NCBI GenBank assembly: GCA_050329955.1
Contig: JBHJOH010000172.1
Span: forward strand, 1 to 37,382
Direction: 5' to 3'
Source of the DNA: JAOUGY01 sp050329955
GTDB taxonomy: Bacteria > Actinomycetota > Acidimicrobiia > Spongiisociales > ZC4RG35
DNA: 37,382 bases
Shown: in pieces, positions 31,963 through 37,382 of the stretch
How the letters are laid out: each line of letters begins with the position of its first letter
How positions within the stretch are numbered: position 1 is the stretch's first letter
The notes under the pieces: model-generated
Database searches by the model: none
Told to the model about the DNA's origin: nothing
The model's input: the letters and a program-made list of their open reading frames with translations, nothing else
Position numbers and translations under genes: made by a program

Positions 31963-33285
31963 ATGAGCAGACAGGCTGACTACGTCCTCAGAACCGTCCA
32001 GGAGCGGGGCATCCGGTTCATCCGGTTGTGGTTCACCGATGTCCAGGGATTCCTGAAGTCGGTGTCGATCAGCCCCCAGGAGCTGGAGACGGCCTTCGAG
32101 GAGGGTATGACCTTCGACGGGTCCGCCATCAACGGATACGCCCGGCTCCAGGAAGCCGACATGCTGGCCAAGCCCGATCCCTCCACGTTCCAGATCCTGC
32201 CGTGGCGGCGTGACGAGCAGGTCGCCCGCATGTTCTGCGACATCGTGACACCGGAAGGCGAGGCCTTCGCAGGCGACCCGCGCACCGTGCTCAAGCGCAA
32301 CCTGCGGCGGGCCGCCGAGCTCGGGTTCACCTTCTATGTGGCGCCCGAGCTCGAGTACTTCTACTTCGCCGATTCCGGACCCGAGCCCAAGGTGCTCGAC
32401 CGGGGCGGCTACTTCGACCTGACCCCGCTCGACGTGGCCCAGGAGTACCGGCGCAAGACCATCAACGCCCTCGAACAGCTCGGGATCCCGGTCGAGCACT
32501 CGCATCACGAGGTGGCTCCGTCCCAGCACGAGATCATCGTCCGCTACACCGACGCCCTCACGATGGCCGACAACATCATGAGCTTCCGGCTGGCGGTGAA
32601 GGAGGTGGCGCTGGAACACGACATCTACGCCACGTTCATGCCCAAGCCGCTCGAGAACCACGACGGCTCCGGCATGCATCTCCACCTCTCGCTGTTCAAG
32701 GACGACGTGAACATCTTCGCCGGCGACGAGCCCGGCGAGCTGTCCGCTACCGGCAAGGCGTTCGTGGCGGGATTGCTCCACCATTCCCGCGAGATCACCG
32801 CTGTCACCAACCAGTGGGTCAACTCCTACAAGCGGCTGGTGGCGGGCTTCGAGGCTCCCATCTACGTGACGTGGGGGCGGAACAACCAGTCGGCCCTGGT
32901 TCGGGTGCCGTCGGCCAAACGGGGCAAGCCCGAGAGCGTACGGGTGGAGTACCGCTCGCCCGACTCGGCCGCCAACCCGTATCTGGCACTGTCGGTGTTG
33001 CTGGCCGCCGGGTTGGACGGCGTGGCGAAGGGCTACGAACTCCCTCCGGAGGCTCCCGGCAACGTGTTCGAGCTGTCGAGCAGGGAGCGTCAGGCGCTGG
33101 GAATCGAGCGTCTGCCCGAGACCCTCGCCCAGGCATTGGACGTGATGGAGTCCTCCGAGCTGGTTCGCGACGCTCTCGGCGATCACGTGTTCAACTGGTT
33201 CCTCCGCAACAAGCGCAAGGAGTGGGAGCGCTATCAGCACCACGTGTCGCGCTTCGAGCTCGAGACCTACCTACCGGTGCTGTGA
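31963..33285 (+). CDS. glnA: Type I-alpha glutamine synthetase
   Basis: 440 residues. ATP-dependent ligation of ammonia to glutamate. The beta-grasp N-domain (FTDVQGFLKSV, about 24-34) is followed by the catalytic domain with MTFDGSAINGYARLQEADM, glutamate-binding PELEYFYF, HHEVAPSQHEI and ATP/glutamate loop KPLENHDGSGMHLHLS, then NSYKRLVAGFEAP and VEYRSPDSAANPYLA. Length and the absence of the about 25-residue beta insertion mark the alpha subtype. The adenylylation-site region reads NVFELS (Phe369 where adenylylated enzymes have Tyr), so GlnE-type adenylylation is not expected. ATG 31963 lacks an SD within 10 nt. It lies 24 nt upstream of a GlnR-like regulator. Confidence 0.95.
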   Translation: MSRQADYVLRTVQERGIRFIRLWFTDVQGFLKSVSISPQELETAFEEGMTFDGSAINGYARLQEADMLAKPDPSTFQILPWRRDEQVARMFCDIVTPEGEAFAGDPRTVLKRNLRRAAELGFTFYVAPELEYFYFADSGPEPKVLDRGGYFDLTPLDVAQEYRRKTINALEQLGIPVEHSHHEVAPSQHEIIVRYTDALTMADNIMSFRLAVKEVALEHDIYATFMPKPLENHDGSGMHLHLSLFKDDVNIFAGDEPGELSATGKAFVAGLLHHSREITAVTNQWVNSYKRLVAGFEAPIYVTWGRNNQSALVRVPSAKRGKPESVRVEYRSPDSAANPYLALSVLLAAGLDGVAKGYELPPEAPGNVFELSSRERQALGIERLPETLAQALDVMESSELVRDALGDHVFNWFLRNKRKEWERYQHHVSRFELETYLPVL

Positions 33286-33309
33286 TGAGACAAGGGCCGG
33301 GACGCTGAC

Positions 33310-33948
33310 ATGGAAGTCGCCCTCTTTCCCAAGGACTGCTCGGAGGCACTGGCGTCGGCACTGGCCATCGCCGGCATCTCGGTCACCCCGATCGACTCGA
33401 TCGACTCTGTGGCGATGGAGACCTCGGGCGAATGGTCGGTGCTGGTGGTCGAGTTGGGCGATGAGCCGATGCGTCGGCTGCGACTGATGGACGGCCTGGC
33501 CGAGGCCACCGGTCTCCCGATCCTGGCGGTGGTCGAGGCGGCCCAGTTCCCGCTGGTCGAACAAGCCCGCGGAGTGGCGGATCTCATCTCGACCCCGCCC
33601 GACCCCGCCGAACTGGGTCTGAGGATCCGCCGGCTGCGCAAGATGTCGGGCAACGACGAACTCCTGAGCTACGACGACCTCGAGCTGAACCCGCTCACCT
33701 ATCAGGCGTCACTGGGCGGCAGCGCCCTCGATCTCACCTACATGGAGTATGAGCTGCTCCGGTACTTCATCGAACACCAGGGCCGGGTCTGGACCCGCGA
33801 GCAGCTGCTGTCGAAGGTGTGGGGTTACGACTACTTCGGTGGCGCCAGAACCGTCGATGTCCACGTCCGTCGACTCCGCGCCAAGTTGGGCGAGGAGCGA
33901 GCGGCGTGGATCACGACGGTTCGCTCGGTCGGCTACCGGTTCGGCTGA
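33310..33948 (+). CDS. glnR: GlnR-like atypical OmpR-family response regulator
   Basis: 212 residues. The N-terminal receiver-like domain (about 1-115) lacks the phosphorylation pocket: the beta-1 acidic pair is missing (EVALFPKDC) and the usual acceptor Asp is Glu48 (VLVVELGDEP). The C-terminal winged helix (about 120-212) reads LDLTYMEYELLRYFIEHQGR, then VWGYDYFGGARTVDVHVRR and TTVRSVGYRFG, closely matching the DNA-binding domain of actinobacterial GlnR. GlnR is the global nitrogen regulator acting on glnA and ammonium genes without a partner kinase. Adjacency to glnA (24 nt, same strand) supports this assignment. It lacks the long charged C-terminal extension of Streptomyces GlnR. Another orphan OmpR-type regulator remains possible. 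Confidence 0.82.
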   Translation: MEVALFPKDCSEALASALAIAGISVTPIDSIDSVAMETSGEWSVLVVELGDEPMRRLRLMDGLAEATGLPILAVVEAAQFPLVEQARGVADLISTPPDPAELGLRIRRLRKMSGNDELLSYDDLELNPLTYQASLGGSALDLTYMEYELLRYFIEHQGRVWTREQLLSKVWGYDYFGGARTVDVHVRRLRAKLGEERAAWITTVRSVGYRFG

Positions 33949-34003
33949 CCGCCAGTTGTGCACAGCCCCCGGGCTGGCTGGCCGGGGGGATGACGCGTTC
34001 GAT

Positions 34004-34038
34004 GCGGTGAGCATCCCCCAGCAGGGGATGCTCACCGC
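34004..34038. terminator. 15-bp perfect hairpin terminator between convergent genes
   Basis: GCGGTGAGCATCCCC (34004-34018), loop CAGCA, GGGGATGCTCACCGC (34024-34038). It is the strongest stem in the window, centred in the 98-nt gap between the GlnR-like gene and the small secreted protein gene. No U-tract. Bidirectional use is likely. Confidence 0.72.
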
Positions 34039-34046
34039 TGATCGAT

Positions 34047-34547
34047 TCAGGCGCCGAAGCTGGTGTCGTCGGCGTCGGGCTGCCCGAAACCACCGCGGCC
34101 ATGGCGGCCGCCGCGTCCGATCAGGCCCTCGGACCGGGCCTCGTCGAGCTCGTCCTGGGTGAGCTGGCCGTCCTCCCAGTACTCGGCCAACGGGCCGTCG
34201 GGATCGGTCAGACGCGACCCGCCGTTGGGCAGAGCGCTCAGCTCGTCCTCGGTGATCACACCGTCGGACCAGGCTTCCTGCAGCGCTTCCCGCACTGCGT
34301 CACGGTTGGCCCGCATCGCGCCGCGATGCTCCTGGAAGGCGGCGACAACCGCATCGGCCTGCTCCTGGGTGAGCGTGCCGTCTGTCACCAAACCGTCGAG
34401 GACATCGGAGTATCCCCCGAAGAGCCGGCCGGTCGAGTTGTCCTGGGTCGTGGTGGTTGTCGTGGAGTCGTCGGTCTGGGCGAAAGCCACGGTGGCTCCG
34501 GCGAGAACCATCACGCCCACGAGAGCGGCAAGGATCGTCTTCCTCAT
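34047..34547 (-). CDS. Small secreted protein with three short helix-turn repeats
   Basis: 166 residues from ATG 34547, with AAGGAG 7 nt upstream (the frame extends to 34592 but without SD). Signal peptide (about 1-23, TILAALVGVMVLAGATVAFA), Thr-rich linker, then three copies of a short acidic motif: TDGTLTQEQADAV, SDGVITEDELSAL and DGQLTQDELDEA. Between the first two is a basic/acidic helix (FQEHRGAMRANRDAVREAL). The repeats resemble SHOCT-like or YckD-like DG-x-(L/I)-T-x-(E/D) helical hairpins; the acidic spacing does not match a canonical EF-hand loop. The C-terminus is Gly/His/Arg rich. Function unknown, extracytoplasmic. Confidence 0.8.
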   Translation of the reverse strand: MRKTILAALVGVMVLAGATVAFAQTDDSTTTTTTQDNSTGRLFGGYSDVLDGLVTDGTLTQEQADAVVAAFQEHRGAMRANRDAVREALQEAWSDGVITEDELSALPNGGSRLTDPDGPLAEYWEDGQLTQDELDEARSEGLIGRGGRHGRGGFGQPDADDTSFGA

Positions 34548-34640
34548 GTCTGCACTCCTTCTGTCTTGATGTGCACCCTCACCATCGGGCACCCACCTGA
34601 CGGGTTCCTGAGCGCTATCTGAGGATAGGATGAGAACCGC

Positions 34641-35222
34641 TCACCGCCGGCCGAGAAGGAGTGCGTCGATCGCCACCCCGCCGTCCACCGGTCGCTCGAC
34701 CCGATCGGAGCGGACCACCTCGACCCCGGCGCACCACTCCACCAGTTGATCCTCGGTGTAGAGCACCTCCGGCATCGGGGGGCCTCCCACGCCCAACGCC
34801 AGATTGTCGAGGTGATGGCCGACGACGAACAACGTTCCGCCCGGCGCCACCGCTCGCGAGGCGTTGCCGACGGCCACCGCCATCTGCTCGGCGGGTACCT
34901 GGAGGTACACCATCGATACCAGATCGAAGGTCCCGGGCGAAGGCGCCCACGTGGTCAGATCATGACGTTCGAATCGGGCATCCAGCTTCTGTTCGGCGGC
35001 CCGCTGGTTGGCTCGACCCACTGCGATCTCCGAGAAGTCGACGCCGAGCACCGACCATCCCTCACCGGCGAGCCACAACGAATTCCGGCCCTCTCCACAG
35101 GCGAGATCGAGGGCTCGCCCTGGAACCAGTGCCTCCACAGCCTCCACCAGGAAGCGATTCGGCTCGTCGCTCCACGGCGACGGGTGGTCGGTGTAACGCT
35201 GATCCCAGAACGTCGAGTCCAT
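34641..35222 (-). CDS. Class I SAM-dependent methyltransferase, TehB-like
   Basis: 193 residues. The N-terminus FWDQRYTDHPSPWSDEPNRFL is typical of the TehB/thiopurine-type small-molecule methyltransferase group. Motif I ALDLACGEGRNSLWLA (about 38-53), acidic strand VLGVDFSEIAV, then FDLVSMVYLQVP and APGGTLFVVGHH (motif III). Substrate unknown; family members methylate tellurite, selenium, thiols or other metabolites. It has its own probable leaderless promoter (TAGGCT 6 nt before ATG 35222), although it lies only 26 nt downstream of the haem-binding gene on the same strand, so it need not belong to the sulfur module. Confidence 0.85.
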   Translation of the reverse strand: MDSTFWDQRYTDHPSPWSDEPNRFLVEAVEALVPGRALDLACGEGRNSLWLAGEGWSVLGVDFSEIAVGRANQRAAEQKLDARFERHDLTTWAPSPGTFDLVSMVYLQVPAEQMAVAVGNASRAVAPGGTLFVVGHHLDNLALGVGGPPMPEVLYTEDQLVEWCAGVEVVRSDRVERPVDGGVAIDALLLGRR

Positions 35223-35228
35223 GTCGGC

Positions 35229-35234
35229 AGCCTA
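35229..35234 (-). promoter_or_regulatory. -10 box TAGGCT of leaderless methyltransferase transcript
   Basis: Minus-strand TAGGCT is followed by GCCGAC and ATG 35222; no SD. Nearly identical to the element before the amidase gene. Confidence 0.52.
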
Positions 35235-35248
35235 GAACTGCCGAGTCA

Positions 35249-35671
35249 TCACCGGCCGATGGTTCGAGCCAGGCCTTCCGCCAGGGCTGTGATCTCCTCG
35301 TCGCTCAGGACCGCCTCCGGGTGTGCCGGCAGGAAATACCGCGGCGGCATCTCGCCCTCGAGCACGGTCTCGGCCGCCTCATCGGCCTCCTCCTGCGGAC
35401 GGTCCCACTCCGAAAAGTTGAGCGAGTCGCGGCCCTCGGTCACATCCCGGTACACCAGCCACGACACCGGTGCGACGCCGGCGTACCACGGCCACTCGGT
35501 CTCGTTCGAGTGACAGTCGAAACAAGCGCGCTCTGCCAACTCCCGGGTGACGGGCGAGTCCCAACGCGGCTCGGCCGTGACCACCGGGTTGGTGTGGTCA
35601 CGGCCGAACGGCACCAATTGGATCAGGGCGAGCATCAACAGCCCGGCGGCGAACAGCCGCTTGATCCACAC
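35249..35671 (-). CDS. Membrane-anchored haem-binding (Haem_bd) protein with CxxCH
   Basis: 140 residues from GTG 35671. One N-terminal helix (about 5-22, LFAAGLLMLALIQLVPF) is followed by a periplasmic-side Haem_bd domain. The c-type haem motif CFDCH (Cys50, Cys53, His54) continues into SNETEWPWYAGVAPVSWLVYRDV and RDSLNFSEW, the family signature. GEMPPRYFLPAHPEA resembles the distal Met/Pro segment of the family. Likely a small extracytoplasmic electron carrier or haem sensor. The frame is open upstream to 35908, but that part is the DUF302 gene in another frame. Start GTG 35671 lies 7 nt after the DUF302 stop, so the two genes form one unit. Confidence 0.85.
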   Translation of the reverse strand: MWIKRLFAAGLLMLALIQLVPFGRDHTNPVVTAEPRWDSPVTRELAERACFDCHSNETEWPWYAGVAPVSWLVYRDVTEGRDSLNFSEWDRPQEEADEAAETVLEGEMPPRYFLPAHPEAVLSDEEITALAEGLARTIGR

Positions 35672-35678
35672 GGTCGGG

Positions 35679-36077
35679 TCAGCTTCTCGCCAGCGTGTCG
35701 CGGGCCATCTCGAGGCGGGTGCGAACTTCACCGGCGACCTTGGTGATCCCCGGCTTGTCGACCAGCTGCAGGACGGCTTCGGGATCCATGAAGTCCACCA
35801 GCACCCGTCCCTCACCGTGCTGGCGCACCACCACGTTGCACGGCAACAGCACTCCGATGGCGGGATCGGCCTCGATCGCCTGATGGGCCATCGGTGGGTT
35901 GCAGGCACCGAGGATCAGGTACGGGTCGCGATCGACGTCGAGCTTGGCCTTCATGGTGGCCGCCACATCGATCTCGGTCAGGATTCCGAAGCCCTCCTGG
36001 GCGAGGGCCGCCTTGGTGCGTTCCACAACGTCGCCGAACTCCCCCGAAACGGTCACGCTGAAGTGGTACGAAGTCAT
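35679..36077 (-). CDS. DUF302 family protein
   Basis: 132 residues from ATG 36077, chosen for AAGGAGAGCG directly upstream. Small soluble alpha/beta protein of the DUF302 family, recognised by YLILGACNPPMAHQAIEADPAIGVLLPCNVVVRQ, with two conserved cysteines in the (C)NP and LPC positions. DUF302 genes often accompany sulfur-oxidation and sulfide:quinone reductase genes. The biochemical role is unknown, but a ligand- or thiol-binding function is suspected. A candidate -10 TATGGT (minus strand, 36110-36105) precedes it, and the hairpin over the dsrE stop isolates it from the upstream genes. Pairs with the haem protein downstream. Confidence 0.85.
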   Translation of the reverse strand: MTSYHFSVTVSGEFGDVVERTKAALAQEGFGILTEIDVAATMKAKLDVDRDPYLILGACNPPMAHQAIEADPAIGVLLPCNVVVRQHGEGRVLVDFMDPEAVLQLVDKPGITKVAGEVRTRLEMARDTLARS

Positions 36078-36178
36078 CGCTCTCCTTGATTCACCAGTGC
36101 ACAGACCATACAAACCTCGCCGACGACCCGAGTGGGGCACTCGGTCACAATCTCCGGGCCCCCACTGCAGATCCGACC

Positions 36179-36204
36179 GTTCATCTGACTGCCGTCAGAT
36201 GAAC
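36179..36204 (-). terminator. 11-bp hairpin overlapping the dsrE-like stop codon
   Basis: GTTCATCTGAC and GTCAGATGAAC pair perfectly around a 4-nt loop (36190-36193). On the minus strand the stem begins in the last codons of the DsrE-like gene and includes its TGA. No U-tract. Possible terminator, attenuator or 3' stabiliser between DsrE and DUF302. Confidence 0.6.
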
Positions 36205-36704
36205 AGAATCTGGGCGCCCTCCGAGATCTCGATGAAGTCGGTGGCGCTGATGATGCCCTCGACGCCGTCGTAGAGGTCGTCCTCGGCGATGTGCATCATG
36301 TCGGCCGACATCCGGCACGCCCACATGTGGCCGCCGGCGTCGCGGATCATGTCCATGAACTCGGGCACCTCGGGGATGTCGATTCCCTCGATCTGCTTCT
36401 TCATCATGTGGGTGGCGAACGCCGTCATCCCGGGGAGGCCCATCAGGCTGGGTGGCATGTGGGTGGCAGGGTTGCCCACCGGAGTGAACTTCAGGTGCTC
36501 CATCGTCTTCTTGTTGATGATGTCGAAGCCCCAGAACGTGAAGAACATGTGGGTCTCGATACCCTCGCCCAGGGCGGCGTTGGCGAGTACCAGCCCCGGG
36601 TAGGCCATGTCGAGCGATCCCTTCGAGCAGATGATCGCCAACTTGCGACCGCCCGCATCCTCATCGCCGAAGGTGGGTACCGGCGCCGTCATCGTGGTTG
36701 TCAT
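36195..36704 (-). CDS. DsrE/DsrF-like sulfur-relay protein (DsrE3/DrsE_2 type)
   Basis: 169 residues. Rossmann-like DsrE fold: strand KLAIICSKGSLDM (Cys26), ANAALGEGIETHMFFTFWGFDIINK, then the long MKKQIEGIDIPEVPEFMDMIRDAGGHMWACRMSADMM block with Cys130 in the position of the sulfur-carrying cysteine of this subfamily. Two histidine/methionine-rich segments are notable. Known relatives accept and hand over persulfide sulfur in oxidative or tRNA-thiolation relays. ATG 36704 has GAGAGGAAAC upstream. It is third in the order DUF1641, TusE-like, DsrE-like (49-nt gap to TusE), consistent with co-transcription and a shared relay function. Confidence 0.87.
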   Translation of the reverse strand: MTTTMTAPVPTFGDEDAGGRKLAIICSKGSLDMAYPGLVLANAALGEGIETHMFFTFWGFDIINKKTMEHLKFTPVGNPATHMPPSLMGLPGMTAFATHMMKKQIEGIDIPEVPEFMDMIRDAGGHMWACRMSADMMHIAEDDLYDGVEGIISATDFIEISEGAQILFI

Positions 36705-36753
36705 AACCGTGTTTCCTCTCGTTGACTCGTGGATTGTTCGACCGACCCGTCAC

Positions 36754-37068
36754 TCAGACGCAGCCGACCGGCTTGGGCACACCTGCGATGTAGGCCATCT
36801 TCTTGGCGGGCTTCTTGGGGAACATGGTGAACAGTTCCTTGGTCGGGATACCGGCCACGTTGGTGACCCGTCTGAGGGTGGGGGTCTCGCCCTGGACCTG
36901 ATAGTCCTCGCGCAGGAAGCGGATCGCCTTCCACGCTCCTTCGGTGAGCTCGACGCCGATGTTGGCCGCCAGCTGGGCCGCCACCTCTTCGTTCCACTCG
37001 CCGTACTCGGTCATGAATCCTTCGTCGTCGACGTGCACTTCACGTCCTGCGATCGTTGCAACAGCCAT
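36754..37068 (-). CDS. tusE: DsrC/TusE-family sulfur carrier with single C-terminal cysteine
   Basis: 104 residues, typical DsrC/TusE length. N-terminal REVHVDDEGFMTEYGEWNEEVAAQLA and AWKAIRFLREDYQVQGETPTLRRV match the family fold; the flexible C-terminal arm ends IAGVPKPVGCV. The penultimate Cys103 (CysA) is present, but the second redox cysteine of true DsrC, 11 residues earlier, is Ala92. This pattern defines TusE-type proteins, which pass a single persulfide and do not form the DsrC intramolecular disulfide or trisulfide. ATG 37068 has AAAGGAG 7-8 nt upstream. Neighbours DsrE-like and DUF1641 suggest a sulfur-transfer complex. Confidence 0.9.
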   Translation of the reverse strand: MAVATIAGREVHVDDEGFMTEYGEWNEEVAAQLAANIGVELTEGAWKAIRFLREDYQVQGETPTLRRVTNVAGIPTKELFTMFPKKPAKKMAYIAGVPKPVGCV

Positions 37069-37087
37069 CTCTGGCTCCTTTCTCGTT

Positions 37088-37113
37088 CAGGTGTCCCGGT
37101 CAGGTGTCCCGGT
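37088..37113. repeat. 13-bp tandem duplication
   Basis: CAGGTGTCCCGGT occurs twice in direct succession (37088-37100, 37101-37113) between the DUF1641 stop and the tusE-like start, reaching the first base of the stop codon. A small replication-slippage duplication; no function evident. Confidence 0.85.
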
Positions 37114-37382
37114 CAGCGTTCCTCGCCCATCGACCGGAGGGCGGCCAGCATCCTGGCGAGCCCCCGGCGGACCTGGGGATCTCTCATCTCTTTGACCAGG
37201 GCGAACACCGACGGTGGTTCGCCGGTGTCGTCCTGGTCCTGGACGGTGTGGATGGTGCGGCGCAACATGCCCATCACCTCGGGCTGGGTCATCTCCTTGA
37301 CCGTGTTGAGGATCAGGACGATGTTGTCGCCCAGCGCCTCGACGTCTTCCTCGGTGAACGAGGTGACCACCCGGTCGGCGAT
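37113..37382 (-). CDS. DUF1641 family protein (5' end outside window)
   Basis: The last 89 residues are visible; the frame is open through the window edge, and an internal GTG at 37370 is unlikely to be the start because DUF1641 proteins are longer. Recognised by TEEDVEALGDNIVLILNTVKEMTQPEV, LRRTIHTVQDQ and PSVFALVKEMRDPQVRRGLARMLAALR, the helical core of the family. DUF1641 genes frequently sit beside sulfide:quinone reductase, DsrE, TusA or formate dehydrogenase genes; molecular role unknown, probably a scaffold or membrane-adaptor helix bundle. It is first (within the window) of the minus-strand sulfur module. Confidence 0.8.
   Translation of the reverse strand: MADRVVTSFTEEDVEALGDNIVLILNTVKEMTQPEVMGMLRRTIHTVQDQDDTGEPPSVFALVKEMRDPQVRRGLARMLAALRSMGEER

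Noticed and set aside
34047..34547. EF-hand calcium-binding repeats
   Set aside because: The acidic residues after DG fall at position 11 rather than 12 of an EF loop and the first Asp positions are missing, so the canonical loop is not met.

Overview
This 37.4 kb window is high-GC bacterial chromosome. The actinobacterial-type genes (leucine dehydrogenase, a GlnR-type regulator beside glutamine synthetase, an Eis-family acetyltransferase, a THUMP-like methyltransferase) point to Actinomycetota. So do the frequent GTG starts and the recurring TANNNT box 6-7 nt before start codons with no Shine-Dalgarno (leaderless style). SLH domains together with DsrE, TusE and DUF302 sulfur genes fit an Acidimicrobiia-like lineage, but the lineage is inference. 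I saw no rRNA, tRNA, CRISPR array, transposase, integrase or phage gene.

Layout. 1-3994 (-): a huge secreted lectin/adhesin-like protein that runs off the left edge. 4150-7563 (+): a leaderless MFS exporter, then an ArsR-type regulator translationally coupled to a second MFS exporter behind a clear promoter/operator. 7629-9711 (-): glutaryl-CoA dehydrogenase and an unrecognised protein. 9807-12943 (+): leucine dehydrogenase and a fused branched-chain 2-oxoacid dehydrogenase E1. 12972-16910 (-): a GAF/PAS histidine kinase overlapping its CheY-like regulator, then an amidase. 16952-21258 (+): arginyl-tRNA synthetase, a membrane histidine kinase and a coupled GNAT acetyltransferase. 21278-23017 (-): a THUMP-like methyltransferase and a membrane protein. 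23141-24640 (+): a secreted putative zinc protease with three SLH domains. 24867-28318 (-): HyuB and HyuA. 28375-31565: a stand-alone Nfu N-terminal protein, two divergent membrane-anchored proteins and an Eis-like acetyltransferase. 31566-31962: a 397-nt non-coding gap carrying two inverted arrays of a 7-bp repeat. 31963-33948 (+): glutamine synthetase and an atypical GlnR-like regulator. 34047-37382 (-): a small secreted protein, a methyltransferase, and a sulfur-relay/redox module (DUF1641, TusE-like, DsrE-like, DUF302, CxxCH haem-binding protein) that continues past the right edge.

Functional themes. LeuDH plus E1, GCDH, the amidase and HyuAB suggest amino-acid and amide catabolism feeding CoA thioesters. 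glnA with the GlnR-like gene is a nitrogen-assimilation unit. The right end looks like intracellular sulfur trafficking tied to a haem protein. The least explained pieces are the sulfur module with its altered TusE, the paired heptamer arrays, the change in codon use inside the giant adhesin, and the leaderless promoter box shared by eight genes.
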